A stretch of DNA of 64,000 bases from Phragmites australis (taxonomy: Eukaryota > Streptophyta > Magnoliopsida > Poales > Poaceae), in assembly GCF_958298935.1 (NCBI RefSeq), contig NC_084939.1:5905501-5969500 (forward strand), read 5' to 3'. The notes under the pieces were generated by a model. The model searched no databases and had not been told where the DNA came from. It worked only from the letters and a program-made list of their open reading frames with translations. The stretch's first letter is position 1. Each line of letters begins with the position of its first letter. The position numbers and the translations under genes are program-made. Below, piece by piece: positions 1-10,319 of this stretch.

Positions 1-150
1 AATGCCAAAACGGAAGGGAGGTTATGATACGAGTCCTCATACCTCCCAAATCTCTTCTCCAATGCTTTATGTTTCGCTTTTCATGCCTTTTCGTAGGAGA
101 TTTCGTAGCCAAATCTATTATCTATTGCATGCATGATAGTGAATGGGGGA
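1..150 (-). pseudogene. MULE transposase fragment (inner part of N-terminal half), cut by window edge
   Basis: Read on the minus strand from 150 down, this stretch encodes a MULE-type motif series: FTIMHAIDNRFGYEISY, then A-stop-KAKHKALEKRFG, then YEDSYHNLPSVLA. This is the conserved segment of MuDR-like transposases just before the catalytic domain. It continues the protein at 8131-7189, which breaks off at KKSDMSP. The two parts are separated by the LTR element at 151-7188. One stop lies in the segment (tag where W or R is usual), and a one-base excess of G at the junction shifts the frame. The catalytic domain would lie left of the window. Decayed transposase; family call confident. Confidence 0.8.
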
Positions 151-890
151 TGTTGGAGCAAGAGTTCATCTTGCCCCAGCAAGTACGGTGAGAGTTTCTT
201 CTAAGGAGGAGACTCAAGCTTGGAGATGAAGTTAAGAGGAAGGAACACCACGAATGTATTGATGGTAGAAAAAATGGATCAATCTAGGGAGAGTATCATA
301 GCGTGACTTGGTGTTCTTTTACCTCTGTGTCTTTCTGCCATCTTGCCTCCTCTAGCCCAGGCGACCATGGCTCCTATTTATAGGGCGGTGCGTAGCTTGG
401 CGTACAAGTTATCACAATGTACAAATATCTGGTATCTGACCGAATTACTGGGCCTTATCCCAGATAACTACTTTCTACCCTACATGGGGGATAAATATCT
501 ACCGTAGTTCCATCATGGTGCCTGCACCCAGAGGGGTGAGCCAGTCACCAACTACGGCCCGGCACCGCACTGTCAGGGGTGTCAGGATAGCCTCCATTAT
601 GCCGGGGTGTCAGAACGGTGTCCACCAACCTAGGCGTTTAATGCCAGTCACCTCCTTGTAGGCAAAGTATGACCAGTGCTACCATTCTGGAAGATCTTTC
701 CTGAGGCCTGATAACTCACCCTGTAGCCTCCGGGAAGCCGGCCCGAGCAGCTAGAGACGGGGGCCTCGGGAGGCATGGCTCTGGGAAGTGAAGGCTTCGG
801 GAGGCAGGCCTCCGGAAGGCCGGGGCTTCGGCCGAGGCTTCGGGGGACCGAGGCTTCGGGAGATCAAGGTTTCGGGAGGCCAGGCTTTAG
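151..890. repeat. Left LTR copy, truncated on its inner side
   Basis: It aligns by eye with 6239-6985 with scattered substitutions and small indels. After about 890 the two copies diverge completely: the left enters the acidic coding-like stretch at 897, while the right continues to the end of the LTR at 7188. The last ~80 bp are built of short GGCTTCGGGAGGCC-like units. Confidence 0.75.
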
Positions 891-896
891 GAGGCC

Positions 897-1184
897 ATGC
901 GCGTCGGGATCATCGATATCTCTGACGATGATGAGGAGACCGACTGGGATCTCCTGCGGGGGGAGAGCGACGAGGAGAAGCAGGCGTCTGCAGAGATGAT
1001 GATGACTTTGACAGCGAAGGAGGAGGCTAGGAAGGCAAGGGAGATGGCCTTGCCGGCAACCTCCTCGGACTCTTCTTCATCCTCGGACAGCTCAGGAGCC
1101 GGCTACTGTATCGGCCTCTACAGCGACAAGACACAGATGAGGCGCATACGCCACCCCATGCGTGGCCCCTGCCAAGACCCATAG
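897..1184 (+). CDS. Short acidic ORF inside the LTR element, function unknown
   Basis: A 95-residue open frame begins MRVGIIDISDDDEETDWDL and is rich in D, E and S, with a run of serines (SSDSSSSSDSS). Acidic starts of this kind occur in uncharacterised retroelement ORFs, but I recognise no domain. It begins exactly where the left LTR loses similarity to the right LTR, so it may be a piece of the internal region brought next to the LTR by deletion. Probably not a host gene. Confidence 0.25.
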   Translation: MRVGIIDISDDDEETDWDLLRGESDEEKQASAEMMMTLTAKEEARKAREMALPATSSDSSSSSDSSGAGYCIGLYSDKTQMRRIRHPMRGPCQDP

Positions 1185-1814
1185 GAGGTGAAGACGGTCT
1201 TCTGGAGGGAGCTCTTGGTGAAGTCGTGAGACATTCATGTCTCACAGTCGACTATGGCCTTGTTGTGGGCCTATGGCTTGACCAAGTCACCTTGTACTCT
1301 TTCTCCCCATGGTTTGCTCTGTCGAGGTCTATCTCCTTCGTAGCAATCTCTGTATTGTCGCTCTTTGTATGCATCCTCCAGATGTACTAGTTGTTTAATA
1401 ATATAATATGGACCTTCGGGGATGGTCGTGTCTTTTTCTGTATCAGAGTGCAAGGGGATATTTCGAACGGGTGACCGTATGTATGTGTGCCTTCGTGCCT
1501 TCATAACGTACTTCGTCGCCCTCTTCGTGGATGGTTTTTTGGATGACCGGGATATCGAGACCTTGCATAGATTGTAACCGGCTTCATTTTCTTATTGGAG
1601 AGAGGTGGCCTTGGGGCTCTGGTGACGGTAGATACGCAGGGTAGCTAAGGATGGCCGGGCGAGGTGTTGGTGACTTCGTCGTTCCCGGCCATCATGTTCT
1701 CCCCGGGTTTGGCATTTGGCTGGGCCTTTTTCCAATCTTGTTTCAGACTTTTGACCCGGCGAGGCCCCGTTGGGATTCTTGGGGACAAGCTCTCAGAGAT
1801 GGACTGCGTCCCTT

Positions 1815-2370
1815 CGGGCTCCTAGCCGCTGCCCGGCTTCGGAGGTGACCCGTCTAAAGCCCGGTGACAACATGTTGGAGGCAAAGCCGAAGGCTAGATG
1901 GTAGAAGTGGTCCGTGACCCCCTCAGCCCTTAGCCGCTGCCCGGCTCCGGAGGTACTCCGTCCGGAGCTTGGCGACACATGTCGAAGGCGAAGCTGAGGG
2001 CCAGGCGGGAGAGGTGGTCCGCGACCCCCTCGGCCCTTAGCTGCTACCCGGCTCTGGAGGTACTCCGTCCAGAGCCTGGTGATGGCATGTCAGAGGTGAA
2101 GCCGAGGGCCAAGCAGGGGAAGTGGTTCGCGACCCCCTCGGCCCTTAGCCGCTGCTTGGCTCCAGAGGTACTCCGTCCGGAGCCTGGCGACGGCGTGTCA
2201 GAGGTGAAGCCAAGGGCCAGGTGGGGGAAGTGGCCCGCGACCCCCTCAGCCCTTAGCCACTGCCCGGCTCCAGAGGTACTCCATCCAGAGCCTGGCAACG
2301 GCGTGTTGGAGGCGAAGCCGAGGGCCAAGCGGGGGAAGTGGTCCGCGACCCCTTCGGCCCTTAGCTGTTG
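1815..2370. repeat. Tandem array, five units of 108 bp
   Basis: The anchor GGTACTCC or its variant recurs at 1844, 1952, 2059, 2167 and 2275, spacing 107-108 bp. Each unit contains a ggcccttagccgctgcccgg-like block. Because 108 is divisible by three, repetitive proteins appear in several frames; these are by-products of the period. Two further units occur at 5005-5235 in the same element. Confidence 0.9.
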
Positions 2371-2709
2371 CAATGAATTTGCGGCCTCTGCAATGGACAG
2401 TCGAGGGTTCCACTCTATTTCCTGTGCCACTCAATGTGGGCTTTTATTAAATGTCAGTATAATTTTCACAAAATGACGTATGAAATGTATCTTTAAAGGA
2501 GATGGTAGGGTAACGATTTTACCTTTTTCCATACGTGTTTGAGTCACACGGGTCATACCTTTCCCTATAGGGAGGGGGATTAGGTATACCCCTTTGATCT
2601 GTTTGTTGTGCCTTTTGGAGGCTAGCAGATTTCGTACCCCTTCATCACGGAGGCATTTGCCTTCAAGATACTGGGGTACTCTTTCCATCAGGTCCTTTTA
2701 GAACCTTTC

Positions 2710-3560
2710 CGCCCGGCGGAGTTTTTGGAAAACATCCCCATTTGCGGGGGTTTTTGGAAGTCTCTCCAATTTGGCGGAGGTTTGGTAAACTATCCGTTGT
2801 GTGGAGGTTTCTCGAAGTCTCTCCGTTTTGGCAGAGGTTCAGTAAAACTCTTCGTTGTGCGGAGGTTTTGTAAAGCTCTCCGTTGTGCGGAGGTTTTTGC
2901 CAGAGGTTTTATAAAACTCTCCGTTGTGCAGAGGTTTTCGGAAGTCTCTCCACTTTGGCAGAGGTTTGGTAAAGCTCTCTATTTTTGCTAGAGGTTTGGT
3001 AAAACTCTCCGTTGTGCGGAGGTTTTTGGAAGTCTCTTTGTTTTGGCGGAGGTTTGGTAAAGCTCTCTGTTTTTGCCAGAGGTTTTGGAAAACTCTCCGT
3101 TATGCGGAGGTTTTTGGAAGTCTCTCCACTTTGTGCGGATGTTTGGTAGAACACTCTGTTGTGCGGAGGTTTGGTAAAGCTCTCCATTTTTGCCGGAGGT
3201 TTTGTAAAACTCTCCGTTGTGCGGAGGTTTTTGGAAGTCTATCCATTTTGGCGGAGTTTTGGTAAAACTCTCCATTGTACGGAAGTTTGGTAATGCTGGA
3301 AGTTTTGTAAAACTCTCTATTGTGCGGAGGTTTTTGGAAGTCTCTTCGTTTTGGCGGAGGTTTAGTAAAACTCTCCGTTGTGCGGAGGTTTTGTAAAGCT
3401 CTCCGTTTTTGTCAGAGGTTTTGTAAGGTTCTCCGTTTTTGTCAGAGGTTTTGTAAGGTTCTCCGTTTTTATCAAAGGTTCTGTAAGGTTCTTCGTTTTT
3501 TTCGGAGGTTTTATAAGACTCTCCGTTTTTGCTGGAGGTTTTGTAAGGCTCCTTGGCATG
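2710..3560. repeat. Minisatellite of about 30-bp units
   Basis: A head-to-tail series alternates ggaggttttgtaaaactctcc with gttgtgc, gttttggc or gtttttgcc linkers. There are roughly 28 units of 28-32 bp over 850 bp, and alternation gives a ~60-bp higher-order period in places. Long open frames on both strands are repeat artefacts. Confidence 0.9.
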
Positions 3561-4720
3561 TTTTAATGCCGAAGGCCCTATACACTATCGGAGCTACGCA
3601 ATACCTTCCAGAAAACCTAGGCAGTCTTGCCTTCTAGGTGACCTAGGCATGCTACGCCCGGGATGTGTAGGCTTGTCGTGCTCCCGAGGAAACACCCAGG
3701 GTGCACCGCAACACTGTCCACCAAGGATGTGCCCTGTCACGTGGCATTTATATGACCGAAACTATGAAATACCTTCCAGGAAACCAAGGCTTGATGCCTT
3801 AGCGGTGACCTAGGCATGTTGTACCCGCGGTATATAAGCATGTCGTGCAACGAGGATTCCTTGCGACAGCATTCCTTAGAGCACCGCATCCTCACATCAA
3901 GGCCATCCCCTGATATGTGGCGTCCACACACTATCGAGGCTACACAATACCTTCCAGGAAACCTAGGCAGTCTTGCCTTCCAGGTGACCTATGCATGCTA
4001 CGCCCGCAGTGTGTATGCTCCACTGCCTACCAAGGCAAAGCCTACCCTTCGGGAAAACTTTTCAGGTGACCTTGGGTTTAGGAAAGCAATGCTTACTGGT
4101 GCGTGGCCCTGTCACGCCTCCGAAGAAATCCCTTGGGGGTGCCGCAACTACATTACCAAGGAAGTCCCTTAATAACCGGCATCTACACACTATTGAGGCT
4201 ACACAATACCTTCCAGAAAACCTAGAAAGTTTTTCCTTCCAGGTGACCTAGGCATATTACGCCCACAGTGTGTAGGCATGTCGTGCAACGAGGATTCCTT
4301 GCGACAGCATTCCTCAGAGCACCGCATATCTGCCATCGAGGACATCCCCCGGGGCGTGGCTTCGACACCCGAGGCTATGCAATGCCTTCCAGGGCACCCT
4401 AGGCATAATCTGCCTCCTAGGTGACCTAGGCATAAGCGACGCCCACGGTGTGTGGGCCTCACGGTCTACCGAGACTACGCAATGCCTTCCAGGAAATCTA
4501 GGCAGTCTTGCCTTCCAGGTGACCTAGGCATGTTACGTCCGCGGTACGTGGGCTTGTCACGCCACCCGAAGATGTCCCACGGGTGATGCCGCAACACGGT
4601 CTATCAAGGAAATCCCTTGATACGTGGCAACTACACTTCCAAGGCCGCACAATGCCTTACAGGAAACCTGGGCAGACCCACCCTCCAGGCGACCTAGGTA
4701 CGATGCGTCTGCGGGAGTGT
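3560..4720. repeat. Irregular tandem array with units of about 100-260 bp
   Basis: The block containing AATACCTTCCAGGAAACC recurs near 3600, 3769, 3947, 4205, 4380, 4480 and 4650. It is followed each time by a ccaggtgacctaggca-like block and by cgtggc/cacgtg-type short palindromes. Spacing varies by unit loss. Third tandem family in the same element. Confidence 0.85.
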
Positions 4721-5004
4721 AGGGATTTTGCATGGTTATACTAGCTAAGTTTTGCAGTCTACTGTTGGCAATAAGAAGCTGATTGTAGTATAAAACATAG
4801 CTAGGTTATATAACTATTCATGCTAAATGAGGATGTAACTTAAGTTCTACTACTTCTACCTAGTGGCTATCTATTGCAAAAGACTTCTAGCAGTAAGGTT
4901 GGAGGCCTCCAACATACTCTAACCTCGTTGTATGAAAGATATATCACTAGGTAAACTACCGATAGTTAATAGTGAACGTACCTTTGTAGAAATAAGGCCT
5001 CTAT

Positions 5005-5235
5005 TGTGAGGCTTGGAGGCCTCGAAGCCTGTGGCTAGGCCGGGAAAGCTGGTGCTTGACCCCCTCAGCCCTTAGCCGTTGCTTGACTCCGGAGGTAATC
5101 CGTCCGGAGCCTGGCGATGGCATGTTGGAGGCGTAGCTGAAGGCTAGTAGGGAGAGGCGGTCCTCGGCCGCCTCGGCCCTTAGCTGTTGCCCGACTCTAG
5201 AGGTAATCCGTCCGGAGCCTGGCAACAGCATGTCC
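5005..5235. repeat. Two detached 108-bp units
   Basis: GGTAATCC at 5093 and 5202 sits in the same context as the 1815-2370 array, with matching ggcccttagc and ggagcctggc blocks. The stretch 4721-5004 between the arrays is AT-rich and holds nothing I recognise. Confidence 0.85.
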
Positions 5236-5240
5236 CTGAC

Positions 5241-5501
5241 TTAGTTCTCGTCGCTGGGATATAGTATCGTTGGTAGTAGGGTTGGTAGTGACGATGCAGG
5301 GTTGAGGGGGCAGGGATTTGCCCGGGGGTTCACCCCAGGCCTCCGAACCCTGTGTCGTCCTTTGTCGGCTCCTTCTGCGGCCAGGTTTCCTGCTTGCCTT
5401 CCAAGGAATTCCTCCCAAAAGGTCATGAGAGTGTGGCAGTTGTTGGTGTTGTGGCTGCACCCTGGTCCGTGCAGGATGCACCCATGTGCCTCCGAGGGCA
5501 C
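5241..5501 (-). pseudogene. Possible retrotransposon gag C-terminal fragment
   Basis: The minus-strand frame contains CILHGPGCSHNTNNCHTL followed by a charged region with many R and G. The spacing resembles the C-x2-H ... HNT-x2-C knuckle-like motif found near the end of some grass Gypsy gag proteins. It is not a standard CCHC knuckle and no protease follows. If real, it sets the element's coding strand as minus. Weak call. Confidence 0.35.
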
Positions 5502-6238
5502 CGGAGCTTGGAGCTACCGTTAGGGTCGCTGCCGAAGGCGGTGTGTCCCAGAGCCTGTGGTTTCCCCAGGGTCTCATTTCCCTTTGAGAGACCGTCGAGT
5601 CTGTTCGGTGAACCGACTTTTAGAGCCGAAGTGGCTCTGACTATGCCTCCCCGAACGAGGTGGGCTTGGGGTTCCCTGCGCACAGTTGGCGTTGCAAGGG
5701 TGGCGTCGGAGGCGCTGGAGGGGTCTACGCACCACGGAGCCCTGCGTCTCCTTGGAACCCTCTTTCACCTAAGGGGCCCAAGGAGAACGCTAGGTGGACA
5801 GACTTTCCAAAGATGTTGGCTCGCCCGAGGTATCCCAGGTGTTGTCGAAGGGGATACTTTGGGACCAAGCCCAGGTGGGAACACTCCTAGGTTCGACCAC
5901 CCAGAACCACTAGAAGGCGACTTGCTTAGATGTGGCTTCGGCCGCATCCTCTCCCGAGGCGGCGAGGTCTTCGTCGTGCAAAGGCTGGAAGGCCTCCGTG
6001 CCGTCTGGAGTTCCGGTACCGACCCAAAGTTCTGGGTTGGCCAAAGTCAGAGGAACACCGTCCCACATAGCAGTGGGGCTGGAGCATGCATACGGTGTTC
6101 ATGGCTGAGACAGCCATGCATATGGTTGCATGCTTGCAACAGTGGGTATGACGGTTTTGGCTAGCACTTTGGTGGTTTTCCTGGTGGATTCCTACCTCTC
6201 TTAGCACTTCTGTGTTCGAATCCCAATGGACTGTGCAT

Positions 6239-7188
6239 TGTTGGAGCAAGTGTTCATCTTGCCCCAGCAAGTACGGCAAGAGTTTCTTCTAAGGAGGAGA
6301 CTCAAGCTTGGAGACGAAGTTTAAGAGGAAGGAATACCATGAATGTATTGATGGTAGAAAAAATGGATCGATCTGGGGGGAGTATCACAGCTAACTTGGC
6401 GTTCTTTCACCTCTGTGTCTTTCTGCCGTCTTGCCTTCTCTAGCCCAGGCGACCATGGCTCCTATATATAGGGCCGTGCATAGCTTGGCGTACAAGTTAT
6501 CACAATGTACAAATATCTGGGATCTGACCGAATTACTGTGCCTTATCCCGAATAACTACTTTCTACCCTACATGGGAGATAAATATCTATCGTAGTTCCA
6601 TTGCAGTGCCTGCACCCTGGGGGGTGAGCCGGTCACCAAGTGCAGCCTGACGCCGCACTGTTAGAGGTGTCAGGATAGCCTCCATTACGCCGGGGTGTTA
6701 GAGCGACGTCCACCAGCCTAGGCGTTTAATGCTGGTCACCTCCTTGCAGGCAAAGTATGACCGGTGCTCCCGTTCTGGCAGATCTTTCTTGAGGTCTGAT
6801 AACTCACCCTGTAGCCTCCGGGAAGCCGACCCGAGCAGCTGGAGACGGGGGCCTCGGGAGGCATGGCTCAAGGAGGTGAAGGCTTCGGGAGGCAGGCCTC
6901 CGGAAGGCTGGGGCTTCGGGAGGCCGAGGCTTCGGGGGACCGAGGCTTCGGGAGACCGAGGTTTCGGGGGGCTGGGCTTCAGAAGGTCGGGCTTTGGGAG
7001 GCTAAGCCTTCAGAGGCCGGGCTAGTTAAGCCAAGGGAAGGCTTCGCAGGTACAAAGAGGTGGCGCGAAGGAGCCCGATGCCTTCGGAGGTCGAGCCTTT
7101 AGCTGAGGATCTGGAGATCAAGGCTCCGTAGGGACCTGGATAGTAATCTTCAACCATTATACTCAGGCTGATTTATTTTCCCCCCATA
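6239..7188. repeat. Right LTR, about 950 bp
   Basis: It starts TGTTGGAGCAAG and ends near ttttccccccata before gggga. It is the more complete LTR. The end reads CA at 7185-7186, with two further bases before the presumed duplication, so the exact last base is uncertain by two. Confidence 0.75.
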
Positions 7189-8136
7189 GGGGACATATCA
7201 CTCTTCTTCATGATCTCAGCATACATCACCTTGACCACATATGATGATGCCATGTTCTTGTGCGTGGCAAGAGTCTGTTGTAAAGTACATGTGTGCCTCT
7301 TCACCTTGGAAGCAACCTAAATGTTGTCAGCATTAGGCTTGTAACCATGCACACACCACGTGCACCCTGCATTTCTACACTTAACGTCATATATGCTCCT
7401 ATTAGATATCACAACCTTGAACTCCCGTTTCTCAAAGAAAACACACCTCTTAACTACATCCTACAATTGGAACTTATCGTGGAACATCTAACCCATCCTA
7501 ACCTCAAGGGCATCGTACCCCTAGGACGAATCATGGCCATCGTTCACCATTAGACTCTCCATAGAAAAGTTACCCTATTGATCTGGCACATTCTTCTCCC
7601 TGTCCTACTCACCACCATCAACAAATGTGAGAAACTCTTCGTTGTCTAACTCCATCTGCACCACAACCTCCTCATTGTTCTTGCCCTAATCGACCGACAA
7701 TGGTGAGGGAAAATGTTCATTGTCCGAGTCTTGTGCCTTAGCCTCGATCACTAGCTCAATAGCCATATTTTCCTGTATTGTTGTTTGCCTAATTTTTTCC
7801 ACCTCCATGGGGCACTTGACTCACCTTCTCCAGAACATATAATAGTACCTTCTACGAGCATGGCATGCCAAAAACTCCATTCCAACCCTAACCTCACAAA
7901 TTGCCTTCACTGTTTTGTATTTTCAAGCTCTTGTAATTCCCACTTTCACCCAGCTGCATACTACTTAGGCAGCATAACCCTAACTGACATATGCTGCTCC
8001 AATGGACTAATGTGTAACACATCATGTAACATAACTATCACTTAGCTACACCGTAGTTCACCAGGAATATTGAAACCAACCTCCATATCTGAGAAATTGC
8101 TTAAATCTATCCCACTGTCACATTGTTGAACATACC
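7189..8136 (-). pseudogene. MULE transposase, N-terminal half, decayed
   Basis: On the minus strand the translation gives DSDNEHFPSPLSVD, then ELDNEEFLTFVDGGE, VKRCVFFEKREFKVVISN, KCRNAGCTWCVHGYK, VKRHTCT and YAEIMKKSDMSP. This is the MuDR N-terminal zinc-binding region, with the C-x4-C and H-x-C pattern visible. At least six in-frame TAG codons interrupt it, several where TGG or CAG would be expected. It is bounded on the left by the LTR element and on the right by the solo LTR. Transposase of the host MULE into which both LTR elements jumped. Confidence 0.85.
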
Positions 8137-9593
8137 TGTCGGCGAAATGGGATCGGGGGTTCCCCGATTCCCGGGGCCAGGTCAGCAGCAGTGCCACGTG
8201 GCGCCATGCCTTAGGGGTCACCTCCCCGGGAGGTCCCCGAGGGCCCAAGGAAGACAAGCTCCGAGAGACGGTGCTCGGGGCCATGAATAGTAGCCCTCGA
8301 GCACCCAGGTTCCCTGATAGCAAGAGAAGCCAAGTTCCGGGAGCGAGTGCTCGGGGCCCGGGTCAGTGGCCCCCGAGTGCTCGGAGTCCCCCGAAGACCC
8401 GACATGAATGGTACCGGGAGAGAGTGCTCGGGGCCATGATCAGTGGCCCCCGAGCACTCGGTTCCCCGAGGACCTGAAGAAGACAGTTCCAGGCAGCAGC
8501 GTGCTCGGGACCACGGATATGTGGCTCCCGAGTACCCGAGCTCCCCGAAGACACGAAGCCAATAGTACCGGGAGAAGGTGCTCGGGGCCAAGAGTAGTGG
8601 CCCCCGAGCACCCGAGTCCCCCGACGACACAAGATGAACAGTGCTAGGAAGAGGGTGCTCGGGCATAGCTCCTGGGCACCCACAGTCCCCCGATGATGTT
8701 AGAAGCCCCTTACTGCTGGACCCCACGAGGGCTCAGCGGTGAGGTGTCAATCGGTGGGAGGCCCGGTGCTGCCTCAATAGGAGCAAGGCCTGTCACTTCC
8801 AACCACTCCTCCCACGCTTATCGTTAGTCCCTGCCACCGCCTAGCAGGGAGGCGTGGGAGCATTCAATACAACTAGACTTATCACCTGCCCCCCTGCTGT
8901 GTCAGACTCCCTCTGACCCAGCGGCGTGCGGGGCGGCTCAGAGGCTGCCCGGCGGGCCCCCTTCGTCTGCTAAAGCTGGGACGTGAAGGCCGACGGGACA
9001 GCTCAGGAAGCGTGTAGTCAACCCCTGTAGCATCAAACTGTAGCGTCAGGATGGCTGCTCTCTATTTATGATTACGGGAACTTGTGCCCCCGGCTGGGCA
9101 CGCAAGCCTCCCCCAGTTGTATAAAAGGGGGAGCACCTCATCAGGAAAGCAGGCGGACTAGATAGACTCTCTCGGGAGGTCAGGCTGAGTCTCGAAGACT
9201 CGATAGACAGACCGGAAGACGGGACGCTCTGCAAGCTCCCAGAGGAGAAGTTCGTCAAGCTCAGAGAGTCCGGTACTTGAAGACCCGGGCTCCAAGTAGA
9301 TAGACAAGAAATACCATTGTAATACATAGCTCCCGCCCAGCTCCAGGGCGTTGGAGATCCAGAAAGGGCATTCCAAGAGCCCTCATAACACAATAGCATA
9401 CACACAGGAGTAAGGTATTACGCCTCCACGCGGCCCGAACCTGTCTAAAAACCATATAGTCTTCCTTAGTGTCCACCGGCCCGACCGGTTCCCACCTGTT
9501 TCATCATCCAAGGCGGACTCAGGATCATCCCCCGGCCGAATCTCTAAAAAGGGGTCTCTCGGGATCCCTGCGACTGGAGTTAATCCTCCGACA
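8137..9593 (+). mobile_element. Solo LTR, 1457 bp, with TSD atacc
   Basis: It starts TGTCGGCGAAATGG and ends CTCCGACA, flanked by atacc at 8132-8136 and 9594-9598. No internal region remains, so this is a solo LTR left by recombination between two LTRs. A promoter-like tataaaaggggg lies at about 9120, setting orientation to plus. It carries six ~77-bp repeats (8271-8690). Open frames on either strand are repeat by-products. It interrupts the MULE transposase only a few codons from its start. Confidence 0.93.
8271..8690. repeat. Six 76-77-bp units, each with an inverted repeat
   Basis: GTGCTCGGG or a close variant begins at 8271, 8347, 8424, 8501, 8578 and 8655. Most units hold gtgctcggggcc followed about 15 bp later by ggcccccgagcac, forming a GC-rich hairpin. 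Confidence 0.92.
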
Positions 9594-9626
9594 ATACCCT
9601 TCTCCATAATACATACTAAAAATCAT
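9594..9626 (-). pseudogene. MULE transposase start
   Basis: Reading minus from the ATG at 9626-9624 gives MIFSMYYGEGY. With the solo LTR and one atacc copy removed, it runs on as VQQCDSGIDLSNFSDMEVGFN and then ends at a stop before the rest of the N-terminal domain. This places the transposase N-terminus here. Confidence 0.75.
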
Positions 9627-10319
9627 GTCTCCTGACATCCCTGATCGGAAATCATTTTATTGACTATTAATTTTTTTTCAATTCAAACATTATTCTTAAA
9701 TCTTGATAAACTTGTTCCTAAATTACGCGATAGTTATTTATAATTTTTTTCTACACTTCCTAAAATCAACCCTAAAATAATATCCTAAATCATGCTATAA
9801 TTTCTACAACTATACTAAATTTCTATACTATTCTAAAATTATTTCCATTTTTCCAAAATGTCTAAAATATTTCCTAAATCATGATAAATTTCTACAACTA
9901 AACTAGATTTTCTAAACTATTCTCTAAACATATTCCTAAGCCTATTTTTACATCACGCTAATTTCTACAACTAAACTAAATTTCCTAAACTATTGTAAAA
10001 TTATATCTAAATTTTCTAAACTATTTCTACAAACAAGAAAAACATACAACCAAAAAATACCTCGTCGTATGCAGGTGTTTATCCTTCCTCCTCCTCCACT
10101 CCTCTCCTACCTCCTCCTCCTCCTCCTCCTCCTCCTCCACCTCCTCTCCTTCCCCCCTCCTCCTCTCCACCCCTCCTCTCTTCTCTCACGCGCGTGGCTC
10201 TCCCCTAAGGAAAGCTCTGGAAACCAAAATGGAAGACAATGATGCGACTCCCCTCCCCTCCCCCACGGTTGGCGATGCGCCCATTAAACAGGGTACCTAT
10301 CAGCACCTAGATTTTTGAC
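9627..10319. other. AT-rich then (CTC)n-rich spacer
   Basis: 9640-10060 is AT-rich and contains repeated 'ctaaactatt' and 'tttctacaact' motifs. 10080-10195 is a pyrimidine tract dominated by (CTC)n. It may be the 5' part of the MULE, but I could not define its terminal inverted repeat. No gene seen. Confidence 0.5.

Larger units (their letters stand above)
151..7188. mobile_element. LTR retrotransposon without recognisable pol (LARD-like), about 7.0 kb
   Basis: A direct repeat starts at 151 and at 6239, both with TGTTGGAGCAAG, and about 740 bp are near-identical. The copies share 'cttggcgtacaagttatcacaatgt' in part and TATA-like sequence (ctatatatagg near 6460). The left end follows gggga (146-150) and the right end near 7188 is followed by gggga (7189-7193), consistent with a 5-bp target duplication. 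The host sequence on both sides is the same MULE transposase. The interior has no reverse transcriptase, integrase or RNase H that I can find; it is mostly three families of tandem repeats plus a possible gag remnant on the minus strand. The left LTR loses similarity to the right one near 890, so about 200 bp of it and the adjacent primer site seem deleted. Strand of the element is not settled. Confidence 0.78.

Noticed and set aside
1979..2476. 165-residue plus-strand frame with EVLRPEPGDG repeats
   Set aside because: The 108-bp unit is a multiple of three, so any frame without a stop is repeated; both strands are open equally.
2725..3637. Several overlapping 60-113-residue open frames on both strands
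   Set aside because: They arise from the ~30-bp minisatellite; the residues just repeat the unit and no family motif is present.
5352..6164. 270-residue plus-strand open frame in the LTR element
   Set aside because: No family motif, GC-rich context, and overlapping long frames on the opposite strand; probably chance.
6185..6238. tRNA-like ttcgaatccc just left of the right LTR, as a primer binding site
   Set aside because: The T-arm-like string does not continue into a match to a tRNA 3' end with CCA at the LTR edge, so I did not call it.
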